A stretch of DNA of 64,000 bases, from assembly GCA_965224225.1 (NCBI GenBank), contig CBDCZF010000031.1, forward strand, positions 372,001-436,000, given 5' to 3'. The stretch is from CAJQQK01 sp965224225 (GTDB taxonomy: Bacteria; Pseudomonadota; Alphaproteobacteria; Rhizobiales; Hyphomicrobiaceae). Below, in pieces: positions 52,986 to 62,227 of this stretch. Numbering within the stretch: the stretch's first letter is position 1; each line of letters opens with the position of its first letter. The translations under genes and the position numbers were made by a program. The notes under the pieces were generated by a model. It saw only the letters and a program-made list of their open reading frames with translations, was not told the origin of the DNA and ran no database searches.

Positions 52986-54257
52986 GTGAGTAATAGGTTC
53001 GACGACGTATTCAACGAAGCAATCAGCGCTCTGCATGACGAGCGGCGTTATCGGGTTTTTGCCGATCTCGAGCGCCAGGCCGGTGCCTTCCCGAGGGCAA
53101 CATTACGTGAACAGGACGGCAGTGCGCGCGACATCACGATCTGGTGCTCGAACGACTATCTCGGTATGGGCCAGCATCCGGATGTGATTGCCGCCATGCA
53201 GGAAACTGCCGCGCGGACCGGGGTCGGTGCCGGCGGCACGCGCAACATCTCTGGAACCAACCACCCGCTGATCGAACTCGAGGCCGAGCTTGCCGATCTA
53301 CATGGCAAGGAAGCCGCCCTGGTGTTCACGTCCGGCTACGTTTCCAATCTGGCCGGCATTTCGACCATTGCCCGGCTGCTGCCGGACTCAGTCGTGCTCT
53401 CCGACCGGCTGAACCACGCCTCGATGATCGACGGCGTCAAGACGTCCGGCATGGCCAAGCAGATCTTCCGCCACAACGATATCGCCCATCTCGAAGAACT
53501 GCTGAGCGCGCTGCCGCTCGATCGGCCGAAGCTAATCGTCTTCGAAAGCGTTTATTCGATGGACGGCGACATCGCGCCGATGGCCGAGATCGCCGATCTG
53601 GCCGAGCGCTATAACGCGCTGACATACCTTGATGAGGTCCATGCCGTTGGCATGTACGGGGAGCGCGGCGGCGGCATTGCCGAACGGGAAGGCCTGCTCG
53701 ACAGGATCGACGTTATCGAGGGCACGCTTGCAAAGGCATTCGGCACGCTCGGCGGTTACATAACGGGCTCGTCCGCGCTAATTGATGCGGTCAGATCCTA
53801 TGCGCCGGGCTTCATCTTCACCACCGCCCTGCCACCGCCGGTCGCAGCCGCCGCGACAACGGCGATCCGCCATCTCAAGCGGTCTGCCGCAGAGCGCGAG
53901 GGCCAGCAGCGTGCCGTCCGGCGCACTCGGGAACGCTTGCAGGAATACCAGTTGCCGGTGATGGACACGCCGACGCATATTCTGCCGCTGATGATCGGTG
54001 ACGCTGAAAAGTGCAAAGCGGCCAGTGATCGCCTGCTGGCGGTGCACAACATCTATATTCAGCCGATCAATTATCCGACAGTGCCGAAGGGTACCGAGCG
54101 TCTGCGCATCACGCCGACGCCGTTGCATGACGACGCTGCGATTGATCAGCTATGCGAAGCGCTCGCTGAAACCTGGCGCCATCTCGAATTGCCGTACCGG
54201 GGCTTCGGGAGCATCGTGGAGCAGCCCGACACGATTTTCACCGCGTCAGGTGGCTAG
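52986..54257 (+). CDS. hemA: 5-aminolevulinate synthase (C4 pathway)
   Basis: Condenses glycine with succinyl-CoA in the first step of haem and bacteriochlorophyll synthesis, a mark of alphaproteobacteria. The start is a GTG at 52986, preceded by AAAGGCGG; the open frame continues upstream but without family similarity. The 423 residues include WCSNDYLGMGQHP, GTRNISGTNHPLIELE, the aspartate in LTYLDEVHAVGMYGERGGG, and the PLP lysine K250 in EGTLAKAFGTLGGY. Its TAG stop is supplied by the first bases of the palindromic repeat that follows. It stands alone on the plus strand. Confidence 0.95.
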   Translation: MSNRFDDVFNEAISALHDERRYRVFADLERQAGAFPRATLREQDGSARDITIWCSNDYLGMGQHPDVIAAMQETAARTGVGAGGTRNISGTNHPLIELEAELADLHGKEAALVFTSGYVSNLAGISTIARLLPDSVVLSDRLNHASMIDGVKTSGMAKQIFRHNDIAHLEELLSALPLDRPKLIVFESVYSMDGDIAPMAEIADLAERYNALTYLDEVHAVGMYGERGGGIAEREGLLDRIDVIEGTLAKAFGTLGGYITGSSALIDAVRSYAPGFIFTTALPPPVAAAATTAIRHLKRSAAEREGQQRAVRRTRERLQEYQLPVMDTPTHILPLMIGDAEKCKAASDRLLAVHNIYIQPINYPTVPKGTERLRITPTPLHDDAAIDQLCEALAETWRHLELPYRGFGSIVEQPDTIFTASGG

Positions 54258-54406
54258 ATCGTTTCCGATTGTCTCGGAAACAATCTCACAACAAGTTCGC
54301 TCACGGCTATTCCTCGCTTGCGCTAGGGCCTCCGCGGGGGCGGCGCAAAGCGCCGGGCCTGGTTCGAGGCCTTTAGCGTTTCCGACATGGCCGGAAACGC
54401 TCTAAC
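54254..54406. repeat. Dispersed palindromic repeat, copy B
   Basis: It begins CTAGATCG with hairpin GTTTCCGA...TCGGAAAC, continues with GCTCACGGCTATTC and a GC-rich core, and ends in AGCGTTTCCG...CGGAAACGCT. The layout repeats that of 14227-14415. The hemA stop codon (54255-54257) lies within its first bases, and the hairpins may also end hemA transcription. Confidence 0.75.
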
Positions 54407-54508
54407 TAAGGCCAGAATTTCAGGATCCGGTCACGTGATGAAAGGGTCCCGGCCCTTTCGTCACGAGACCGGACCCTGGTGTGTTTGATTGCACGGCATG
54501 AGCATCCC

Positions 54509-54817
54509 TCAGAACTCGAACCGTGCGATGTATTCGCGAAGCGGCTGCACTTCGAGTTGTTGGCCGGAGGCGATGATGCAGCTGCGCATATCGGGCCAGG
54601 TCATCAGAACGGTGAATGAGCCGGTTTCATAGCGCCCCCAAACTTCGAGCAATCGGCCATCAGCGGTGACGCCCATGGCGGCCTGCTGTTCCTTGTGCTT
54701 CTTGGAAAGCTGGGCGACGATCATGTCGCGCTTGCTGCACTGGGTCTGGGCCAGCGTCGACTGGCTCGAGATCGTGAAAGTAAGAGCTGTCAAAGCAGCG
54801 ATGATCAAGGTTCTCAT
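54509..54817 (-). CDS. Small secreted protein of unknown function
   Basis: A 102-residue protein with a clear signal peptide (MRTLIIAALTALTFTISSQS, cleavage likely after LAQ at about residue 24). The mature ~78 residues contain C27 and C80, able to form a disulfide, with RDMIVAQLSKKHKEQQAAMG and a LLEVWGRYETGSFTVLMTWP stretch. Similar small periplasmic proteins with the pattern 'QL..K..E...A.G' occur in Hyphomicrobiales, with no known function. It is isolated, with gaps on both sides. Confidence 0.8.
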   Translation of the reverse strand: MRTLIIAALTALTFTISSQSTLAQTQCSKRDMIVAQLSKKHKEQQAAMGVTADGRLLEVWGRYETGSFTVLMTWPDMRSCIIASGQQLEVQPLREYIARFEF

Positions 54818-55178
54818 AACGTGTTCCTTCGGGTTGCTGTTACCCTATTTGGCCCGAGCTGCCATCTCACGGCTATGAAGCCGGTCACAGTCGCTAATTC
54901 TTTGTGTCATGGGCGTCTTAAGGCATGTCGCATCCAATCGGATTCATTATGCAAGGTCGCGACCGCGACCCGGCACGAGTGCCGCCTTCGCGGAGGCCCG
55001 ACCGCAGGGAGGAATAGCCGTGAGCGCAAACAATGCTGAAGCGAGGTGCATTTTATGCAATACGCTTCAGACGCAGTGACAGCCTGCGCTTACCATCGTA
55101 GCGCGCTGGTTCCGGGGCAGGGATAAGTCAGGTTCGACTGGGAAGCCGTTGAGTTGGGTCGGGGCCGTTGCCAAATAA
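54818..55178. other. Intergenic region, nothing recognised
   Basis: A 361-base stretch between the SGNH protein gene and the small secreted-protein gene. No supported gene, repeat or RNA was seen. The promoter of the small protein should lie near its right-hand boundary at 54818, but no boxes were convincing. Confidence 0.5.
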
Positions 55179-56120
55179 TTACGGTGCGATGTGCAATGGC
55201 GGACTGATCGCTTCGTGCACCGCCCTGCACAGGGCCTTTTCGCGGATCTTGATCATCCGCCGCGCGGCCGAGCCATTTGGATGGTACGGATCCTTGACCG
55301 TGCCGTTCTTGCGCCGCCGGAAATAGCGCCGTGCACCCTCGATGGCCGCGATCGTGCGGGGCGTGAGCATCGGGACCGTGCCACACTTCATGCCGGCGTC
55401 ATCGAACGCTGCGATGATGTTGCGCTGGGCCCTCAGGCGCTCGGCATTGTCGCGCCGCCGATATGTCGGTGACGTCGTCATGAACACGCAGCCCGTGCCC
55501 TCCGGCAACTGCATCAGGAACCGCCTGACATCGGCGACCGCCTTATCTTTCACATTGGCCCAGCGCGGAACGGTGTTGCCCATGAAGTAGAGCATCAAGA
55601 GGCGCGGCATCGTCCACTCGAACATCGCCTCGAAGGGACTTTTACCGGGCAAACAGAACGGCAGGCGCGGCTCCTTGCCAAGCTGCACGTATGAGCCGTC
55701 ACTACGAAACGAGAAACCGTAAAGACGCGCATTGACCGGCCATTTCGGATCCGGCACGCAAACCATCTTCTTCAATCGATAGCGGCGCGCGACCCATGTG
55801 TGTATCGACGTCGACTTGACTCCCATCAGGGAAAACCGAAGCCCAGCCACATACTTGGAAAGGCCGGCGAAGCGCTCGTATTTGGCGCAGCGGGATTCAA
55901 AGGTGCCGAAGAAATCACGGAACGCCGCCCCGGCGCCGAACGAGAGCTGCGAATCGCCGAGCAGAAGAATATCGGGCGGCTTGGCGTAGCTCGGCGAGGG
56001 CTTGGCGGCAGCCTGCCCGGCGATAGCAGGCAATGTCCGGACATTCACAACGATGGCTGCAAACGAGATGACGCAAATGGCCAACAACCGCAGCGTGTGC
56101 GAACCGGCTCCCTGAACCAT
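55179..56120 (-). CDS. SGNH/GDSL-like hydrolase, membrane-anchored or exported
   Basis: Taking the ATG at 56120, the product is 313 residues; an in-frame ATG at 56171 is also possible. One N-terminal hydrophobic segment (about 10-28) would export or anchor it. The SGNH block I is ILLLGDSQLSFGAG with nucleophile S57, and the C-terminal D277-x-x-H280 (DPYHPNGSAARR) completes the likely triad. The middle is unusual for the family and has three cysteines. It may deacylate a cell-surface glycan or lipid, but the substrate is unknown. It is divergent from the following small membrane protein. Confidence 0.75.
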   Translation of the reverse strand: MVQGAGSHTLRLLAICVISFAAIVVNVRTLPAIAGQAAAKPSPSYAKPPDILLLGDSQLSFGAGAAFRDFFGTFESRCAKYERFAGLSKYVAGLRFSLMGVKSTSIHTWVARRYRLKKMVCVPDPKWPVNARLYGFSFRSDGSYVQLGKEPRLPFCLPGKSPFEAMFEWTMPRLLMLYFMGNTVPRWANVKDKAVADVRRFLMQLPEGTGCVFMTTSPTYRRRDNAERLRAQRNIIAAFDDAGMKCGTVPMLTPRTIAAIEGARRYFRRRKNGTVKDPYHPNGSAARRMIKIREKALCRAVHEAISPPLHIAP

Positions 56121-56467
56121 CCAAGCATCAGCACCACGTCGATCAGGCAAGTCTTCCCCGCAATCCAACACGCTGCACCAATACGTCGCAATTCAACTGC
56201 GACTTGTCGGTGATCTAGGAAACATTCCTTCTTTTTCGGCAAACCTGCGCGGTTACGACAGTCAAATGACACCACAATCACGTGATAGCGCCGTGGTATA
56301 TTGATTGCGAACCATGTATGAGCGGCCAGCAGAGGTCGGTCGCGCAGTGCTCATGAACACGCAGGCTGTGATCGAGATCAAATAGTCCGTTGCGAAATTG
56401 CTGCAAACCAAGCAAGCAGCCTTCCATCGATCAAACGGCATTCGAAACACGAGAGGCCTCACCGACA
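56121..56467. other. Divergent gap
   Basis: This 347-base region (296 bases if the longer SGNH start is used) separates two divergent genes and should contain both promoters. No operator, repeat or RNA gene was recognised. Confidence 0.4.
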
Positions 56468-56923
56468 ATGAAACTTTTCCGCCGTATCGTCATCGTCGCC
56501 GTCATCGCCCTGCTCGCGATCTTTGCCTATTCGTACTCGCGCAATCCTAATCTATCGGCAACGACACATGCGTCAGCGGTCGGCTTCGTGCTGGCTCGTC
56601 CGTTCTCGGTCGATGCCTGGCAGGGGCTTGCCTGTCCGCACCGCTCGGCTGTGACGGACCTGGTCACGAAGTCGATGGCGCCTCAACTCTGCGGCAAAAA
56701 ATCGGATGGCGGTGCGATGGCACGCGCCCGGCGCTTCCAAACCGAAGGTCCCGTGAGTTGCTGGGCGCTGTTCGATGGTCTCCGGCAACAAAGCATGGAC
56801 CGCTTTTCCGGCGTGATCAGCGGCTCGGTCAAGCCCGGCCCCGCTGTTGCCGATATCTGCCGTCGCGCCGAGGAATTGTTGGGCAAAGCGGCCCTTGGCC
56901 GAGCGCAGTCCGGCTCAACCTAG
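56468..56923 (+). CDS. Hypothetical membrane-anchored protein
   Basis: A 151-residue protein from ATG 56468 (MKLFRRIVIVAVIALLAIFA). The first 22 residues form a single membrane helix or uncleaved signal, and the rest would be periplasmic. Four cysteines (in LACPHRS, QLCGKKS, VSCWALF and DICRRAE) could make two disulfides. No family was recognised. Its 3' end overlaps the convergent kdsD-like gene by nine bases. Confidence 0.7.
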   Translation: MKLFRRIVIVAVIALLAIFAYSYSRNPNLSATTHASAVGFVLARPFSVDAWQGLACPHRSAVTDLVTKSMAPQLCGKKSDGGAMARARRFQTEGPVSCWALFDGLRQQSMDRFSGVISGSVKPGPAVADICRRAEELLGKAALGRAQSGST

Positions 56924-58045
56924 CCCAGCCCGCAGCAGATCGTGCACATGCACGATGCCGATCGGCTTCTTGGTCTTGTCGACGACGAACAGAGCTGTGA
57001 TCCGGAGTGCATTGATCTGCTCGAGGGCTGCCGAGGCGAGCAGGCCAGGTCCGATCGTCTTCGGCTGACGGGTCATGATCTGACTCGTCGTTGCTGCCAG
57101 CAGATCATCATTCATATGGCGCCTGAGGTCGCCATCGGTGATGACGCCGACCAGCCTGCCCTTGTCACTGACGACGCCGACACAACCGAACGCCCTTTGC
57201 GTCATGGTCACGAGTGCTTCCGACATCGGTGTCTGGCTGGTTACGATGGGCAGCTCATCGGCCGGGTGCATGACATCCTCGACGTATTTGAGCTGCGCGC
57301 CAAGCGAGCCGCCGGGGTGGATGCGTTTGAAATCATCGGCCGTAAAGCCCTTGGCTTCAAGTAGCGCGATCGCGAGGCAGTCGCCGAGCGCGAGTTGCAT
57401 GGTCGTCGACGTCGTTGGCGCCAGACCGTGCGGGCAGGCTTCCGGTGCCTTCGGCAGTTGCAGGACGATATCGGCTGCCTTGCCGAGCGCCGAGTTCGGT
57501 CGCGATGTCATCGCGATCAGCGGCACAGCGAAGCGGCGCGAATGATTGAGAATATTGCCGAGTTCGACCGTCTCACCCGACCACGAAATCGCCAGGATCG
57601 CATCCTTACCGGTGATCATGCCGAGATCACCGTGCGAGGCTTCGCTCGGATGAACGAAGGACGATGTCGTGCCGGTTGAAGCGAAGGAGGCTGCGATCTT
57701 CTGGCCGACGTGACCGGATTTGCCGATGCCGGTGACGATGACACGGCCACGCGCCGAACTGAGCACACCGACGGCATCGGCGAAGGGCCGGGCCATGCGG
57801 CCGGTAATCGCTGCAAGCAGGTCCTCGAGGCCCTGCGTTTCGAGACGCAACGTGCGCTCGGCCGAGCGCGTCAACATGGCAGCCGAAGGTTTTTGTACTG
57901 TCTTGCGCCGTGATGTGCCCTTCCCGTTGGCGGGCTTCTTCTGGGCCTTTGCGCTCGCCGGCTTGGGCTTGACGACCTTGCTTTTTTTTACGCGGGTCCG
58001 GTCCGTCGCATTCAAATTCTGAATATTGGCTTTGAGCCGTGCCAT
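56915..58045 (-). CDS. kdsD: KpsF/GutQ-type sugar-phosphate isomerase (arabinose-5-phosphate isomerase)
   Basis: Converts ribulose-5-phosphate to arabinose-5-phosphate for Kdo synthesis. From ATG 58045 the protein has 376 residues. After an unusual ~65-residue lysine/proline-rich N-terminal extension come the SIS domain (GRVIVTGIGKSGHVGQKIAA, STGTTSSFVHPSEASHGDLG, PTTSTTMQLALGDCLA, FTADDFKRIHPGGSLGAQL) and two CBS domains (about 240-290 and 305-360, with GVVSDKGRLVGVITDGDLRR). An ATG at 58087 is possible. The function is assigned from domain order; the neighbours galU and LPS-export genes fit envelope polysaccharide work. Confidence 0.9.
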   Translation of the reverse strand: MARLKANIQNLNATDRTRVKKSKVVKPKPASAKAQKKPANGKGTSRRKTVQKPSAAMLTRSAERTLRLETQGLEDLLAAITGRMARPFADAVGVLSSARGRVIVTGIGKSGHVGQKIAASFASTGTTSSFVHPSEASHGDLGMITGKDAILAISWSGETVELGNILNHSRRFAVPLIAMTSRPNSALGKAADIVLQLPKAPEACPHGLAPTTSTTMQLALGDCLAIALLEAKGFTADDFKRIHPGGSLGAQLKYVEDVMHPADELPIVTSQTPMSEALVTMTQRAFGCVGVVSDKGRLVGVITDGDLRRHMNDDLLAATTSQIMTRQPKTIGPGLLASAALEQINALRITALFVVDKTKKPIGIVHVHDLLRAGLG

Positions 58046-58262
58046 TCGGCACCCCCGCTGATCGATTGGCACACCTGCGCCGACCATAGAGACTTGCCGC
58101 CGTGCTGCAATCCTAAGCCGCCTTTTGAACGCAATTCAAGTGAACTTGCCCATAGAATTCTGGGGCAGTTTGGTCCCTCAACCGAACATTAACCATCGTA
58201 TCGCAAGTTGGATTTGGCCGCCTGTGACGCGTTCCGGCCATGTCCTTAGATCCGGAGCGCCT

Positions 58263-59795
58263 GTGAGACGGTTTTTCTCACCTATTGTGATGAGCAGCTG
58301 TGCTGCAACGTGGCTGATGGCTGCGCTCGCATCCTGGCCGGCGCACGCCCAGTCGAGCCATATGACGTCGGCACACTCCGAAACCGGATGGGCCAGCCGG
58401 GACGGCGCCGTTTCGCAAGCCAATTCGTCACGCGCCATCGATGACCTGAATGTCGCCTCGAACAGTGCCGGCAGCGTCCAGGACGGCGTTCGCGAGCCGG
58501 ATGCCATCGATGCCAAGCCGGCCGATACCATGCATCCGCTCGAACCCGACATCCGCATGCCGCAGGACCGAGACGCATTCGCTCAGCCTCCCGCCGGTTA
58601 CGACGCCAGGAAATTCCAAATCGAGCTTGAACCGGTACGTGATCGTCGCGTGCGCTATTTCCATCAGATCGACCCTTACGAGCATATCGGCTGGCGCATG
58701 GGTTCGTTTGTGTTTCTACAGCAGTTCGACGTTTCGCCGGTCTGGAACTCGAACGTATTCTTCTCGCCTGGCGCCAGTGAAGATTGGTTGGCCGACCTCA
58801 AATCGGAATCTCGCCTGATCAGCGACTGGGCTCGCCACGCGGTCGAGCTTCGCATGGTGCATGAGCGCTCCTTCCATCGCACCTATAGCTCTGAGAATGA
58901 TCGCCAGCAGACTTACGAGTTGGGCGGCCGCCTCGACATTCTGAGCAGTACCAAGCTGCAAGGCTTAGTCGGGCGTGACATCACCCAGGAAAGCCGGTCG
59001 CTCGCCGATGCGGTCTCGGGCACCGGCGATCGTCCCGACGTCATCACGGATCGGGCCTCATTCCGCTTGGATCACACGTTCAACCGGCTAACCGTTCAGC
59101 TTCGCGGCAGCATCACCGATACCAACTACGATGATGGCCCCGCGACCAGCACGCTTGCCGACCGCAACTTCAAGCGTCGTCGTCTGGCAGTACGCGGCCA
59201 GTGGGAGTTTCGGCCGAATTTTGCTGTTTTTGCCGAGGCCGAGGGCGAGCGGCGCGACTACGAGGAGGTTGCGGCGAGCGACGGGTTGCGGCGTGATTCC
59301 GATGGGCGGCACTACCGTGTTGGCGTCGCGCTCGGACAATCCGGCGAATACTTGAGGGGCGAGGCAAGCATCGGCTACGGCACCCAGCGTCCCGACGAGG
59401 ACCGCCTGGCAGATGTCGACACCTTCCTGCTCGATGCACAAGTCGCCTGGCGGATCACGCCGCTGACTTCGATCCTGTTCGATGCTGAAACCGCAATAAA
59501 CGGCACGACGTTGGCCGGTGCTGCGGGAGTTGTGAGCCGGCGCATCGGCGTCGGCGTGCGCCATGCGATCCGCCGCAACCTGATCGGCGAAGCTGACGTC
59601 TCCTACGGCCGCGAGGATTATCAGGGCGCCTCACTCAGGGAACGCGATGTGACCCTCAAGGCAGGCGTCGAATATTCGGTCAACCGGCATCTAGCACTTT
59701 ACGGGCGCCAACAATACACCTGGGCTCGCTCCAGTGATCAGGACCGAAATTACGATGCCGCCAGCATCCTGGTCGGTGCCCGCATACGTAACTGA
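58263..59795 (+). CDS. Outer-membrane beta-barrel protein, exopolysaccharide-type
   Basis: A GTG at 58263 with GGAG upstream gives 510 residues and places a signal peptide at the start (about 8-29, cleavage after PAHAQ). The first ~130 mature residues are polar. From about residue 140 the chain alternates short hydrophobic and polar strands ending in aromatic residues, for example LFDAETAINGTTLAG and LALYGRQQYTWARS, and closes with ASILVGARI, as in large outer-membrane barrels of the BBP2 type found in alphaproteobacterial polysaccharide loci. Exact function is not known. It is convergent with galU, with an 18-base gap. Confidence 0.8.
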   Translation: MRRFFSPIVMSSCAATWLMAALASWPAHAQSSHMTSAHSETGWASRDGAVSQANSSRAIDDLNVASNSAGSVQDGVREPDAIDAKPADTMHPLEPDIRMPQDRDAFAQPPAGYDARKFQIELEPVRDRRVRYFHQIDPYEHIGWRMGSFVFLQQFDVSPVWNSNVFFSPGASEDWLADLKSESRLISDWARHAVELRMVHERSFHRTYSSENDRQQTYELGGRLDILSSTKLQGLVGRDITQESRSLADAVSGTGDRPDVITDRASFRLDHTFNRLTVQLRGSITDTNYDDGPATSTLADRNFKRRRLAVRGQWEFRPNFAVFAEAEGERRDYEEVAASDGLRRDSDGRHYRVGVALGQSGEYLRGEASIGYGTQRPDEDRLADVDTFLLDAQVAWRITPLTSILFDAETAINGTTLAGAAGVVSRRIGVGVRHAIRRNLIGEADVSYGREDYQGASLRERDVTLKAGVEYSVNRHLALYGRQQYTWARSSDQDRNYDAASILVGARIRN

Positions 59796-59813
59796 TCGAC
59801 CGGCCGGCGCGTT

Positions 59814-60704
59814 TTACGAAGACAGCATTCTGGCGATTTCCTGGCGCAGTTCCGGGCCGATATCGTCGCGTGACAGGGCATGCGAGATGTTGGCCGTCAG
59901 GAAGCCGATCTTGGATCCGCAGTCGTGGATTTCGCCGTCGTATTTGACCGCCCATAGATCCTGGCCAAGCTCGCTTTGGAGCTTGATCATCGGGTCGGTC
60001 AATTGGATCTCGCCGCCAACGCCTTTGGCTTCGCGTCCGAGAAAGTCGAAGATTTCCGGTTGCAGAATATAGCGTCCGGAGATGTGCAGGTTCGTCGGAG
60101 CGGTGCCCTGGGGCGGCTTTTCGACCATCTGGGTAATTCGCGAGACCGGTGCGTCGGGGTTTTCGAGGCCGACGATGCCGTACTGATGGGTCTGGTCATC
60201 GGGCACGGGGGCGACGTTGATATGATTGCCGCCGCGCTCCTGATAAGCCTCCATCATGGCAGCCAGGCACGGCTTGGCGCTCAAGTGCAGCATGTCGGGG
60301 AGCAATAGAGCAAACGGTTCGTTGCCGACGATATCGCGTGCACACCAGACCGCATGACCGAGGCCGAGCGGGGCCTGCTGGCGGGTAAAGCTTGTCATGC
60401 CGGCCGGCGGCAGATCAGATTGGAGACCCTCGAGTGCTTCCGTCTTGCCGCGCTCTTTCAGCGTGTCCTCGAGTTCATAGGCGATGTCGAAGTGATCCTC
60501 GATAACCGCCTTGTTGCGCCCGGTCACGAATATGAAATGCTCGATACCGGCCGCCCGTGCTTCATCGACGACGTGCTGGAGCACCGGCCGGTCAACGATG
60601 GTCAGCATCTCCTTCGGCACCGCCTTGGTCGCCGGTAGAAAGCGCGTGCCGAGGCCTGCCACGGGAAACACGGCTTTGCGGATCTTTGGGTGTTTTGCAG
60701 ACAT
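59814..60704 (-). CDS. galU: UTP-glucose-1-phosphate uridylyltransferase
   Basis: Makes UDP-glucose for LPS, exopolysaccharide and osmoprotectant synthesis. The 296 residues include the nucleotide-binding VAGLGTRFLPATKAVPKEML, the FVTGRNKAVIEDHFD motif, LGLGHAVWCARDIVGNEPF, LLPDML and VEKPPQGTAPTN, all standard for GalU. It is complete. The neighbours (beta-barrel, Kdo-type isomerase) suggest surface polysaccharide supply. Confidence 0.96.
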   Translation of the reverse strand: MSAKHPKIRKAVFPVAGLGTRFLPATKAVPKEMLTIVDRPVLQHVVDEARAAGIEHFIFVTGRNKAVIEDHFDIAYELEDTLKERGKTEALEGLQSDLPPAGMTSFTRQQAPLGLGHAVWCARDIVGNEPFALLLPDMLHLSAKPCLAAMMEAYQERGGNHINVAPVPDDQTHQYGIVGLENPDAPVSRITQMVEKPPQGTAPTNLHISGRYILQPEIFDFLGREAKGVGGEIQLTDPMIKLQSELGQDLWAVKYDGEIHDCGSKIGFLTANISHALSRDDIGPELRQEIARMLSS

Positions 60705-60956
60705 CTTGGTGCTCGGCTAGGTTGCTGATGGGACATGTTGAATGGGAAACGGGCGGGCACGGACTATCTCGAAGCCCCGGGCGCCGCCTGTCAAGCATGT
60801 TCCGTGCCGGTCGGCAATCTGGGCGCGTCAATAATCGCCATCATGACAATCTGTTAAGGGCCTGACGTGGCCCGATACGGTTCCATCATCCATATTGCTG
60901 ACCGAAAGAAGGCCAATGCTCATAGTTCTAAGTGAGATTTCCCGGAACGGAGCGCC

Positions 60957-62207
60957 GTGACCAGGTTGCCGATGAAATGGGCCTTGTGCCTTGCCTGCCT
61001 GACGATTGCGCCGATCGGAGCCGCGCATGGTGCCGGGGGGCGTGATTTCGAGGCCTGGCGCGCCGCGCTCTGGCCTGAAGCACAGGCGTTCGGCATCCGT
61101 CGTGCCGTCTACGAGCGCGAGCTTGCCGGTATCGTACCCGACCGCACGCTTCCCGATCTCGATATCAAACGCGGCCCGCGCAAGCCCCGTGGCCAGGCCG
61201 AGTTTACCAAGCCGCCGCAGAATTACGTCAATGAGCGCTACATCGCTGATCTGGCTCGGCGTGGCCGCCGTCTGTTAGCCAGGCACCGCAAGCTGCTGAG
61301 CCGCATCGAGAAGCTTTTCGGGGTCCAGGCGGAAGTTGTGCTTGCCATCTGGGGGCGTGAGACGGCGTATGGCGGCCACCGCCTGCGTCACGATGCAATC
61401 CGGGTTCTCGCAACCCAGGCCTACCTTGGCCGTCGTGCGGACATGTTCCGCCGCGAACTTCTCTACGCCCTCAGGATGCTTCAAGACGGCGTGATTGAAC
61501 GCAAACGGTTTCGCTCTTCGTGGGCCGGTGCCTTCGGGCTGACCCAGTTCATGCCTTCCGAATACGATGCGCTGGCCGTCGATATCGATGGCGATGGGCG
61601 CAAGGACATCTGGTCGGTCGGCGATGCACTTGCCTCGGCGGCCAACCAGCTCAGCGCCAAAGGGTGGCTCGCCGGTCAAACATGGGGTTATGAGGTCGTG
61701 ACCGGCCGGCAAGTGACCTGCGCTGAGGACGGCCCAAAACGCATGCATCCGATCCGGAATTGGCAGGCCCGTGGCGTCAAGCGCGTGGCGGGTCGCCGCT
61801 TCAGGACCGCCGTACGAGATCTGCCTGCATTCCTGTTCTCACCAAGCGGTGGCAACGGCCCGCAGTTTCTTGCGACAGAGAACTTCCTGGTTTTCAAGCG
61901 CTATAACATGTCCGATCTCTATGCCCTGTTCGTCGGTCATCTGGCCGACCGGATTGCCGGCGGCGGCCGGTTCGTTGCCGGCTGGGGCGGTATCAAACAG
62001 TTGCCAAGTCGGCAGATCCGCGCAATTCAATCGTTCCTGCAGGAGACCGGATTCGATATCTCGAAGATTGACGGCAGGATCGGGCCCAACACGCGCAGTG
62101 CGATCGGTGCCTACCAACTGAAGGAACGGATCACCGTCGACTGCTGGCCGTCTGCTCGGCTGCTTGCCTATATGCGCAAGCGCCACGCACAGGTTGGCCG
62201 GAACTAG
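60957..62207 (+). CDS. Lytic murein transglycosylase, MltB-like with peptidoglycan-binding domain
   Basis: Cleaves peptidoglycan glycan strands in the periplasm. The start is a GTG at 60957 with GGAG nearby. A signal peptide covers about residues 1-25. The catalytic domain (about 30-320) has the catalytic glutamate E135 in AIWGRETAYGGHRLR and the substrate motif FGLTQFMPSEYDALAVD. The C-terminal ~60 residues form a peptidoglycan-binding domain (IRAIQSFLQETGFDISKIDG, GPNTRSAIGAYQL). Length (416 aa) and order are normal for alphaproteobacterial MltB-type enzymes. It is followed 20 bases later by an SGNH-fold gene, likely cotranscribed. Confidence 0.94.
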   Translation: MTRLPMKWALCLACLTIAPIGAAHGAGGRDFEAWRAALWPEAQAFGIRRAVYERELAGIVPDRTLPDLDIKRGPRKPRGQAEFTKPPQNYVNERYIADLARRGRRLLARHRKLLSRIEKLFGVQAEVVLAIWGRETAYGGHRLRHDAIRVLATQAYLGRRADMFRRELLYALRMLQDGVIERKRFRSSWAGAFGLTQFMPSEYDALAVDIDGDGRKDIWSVGDALASAANQLSAKGWLAGQTWGYEVVTGRQVTCAEDGPKRMHPIRNWQARGVKRVAGRRFRTAVRDLPAFLFSPSGGNGPQFLATENFLVFKRYNMSDLYALFVGHLADRIAGGGRFVAGWGGIKQLPSRQIRAIQSFLQETGFDISKIDGRIGPNTRSAIGAYQLKERITVDCWPSARLLAYMRKRHAQVGRN

Positions 62208-62227
62208 GAGGATCAGCAAAGCGCCGC

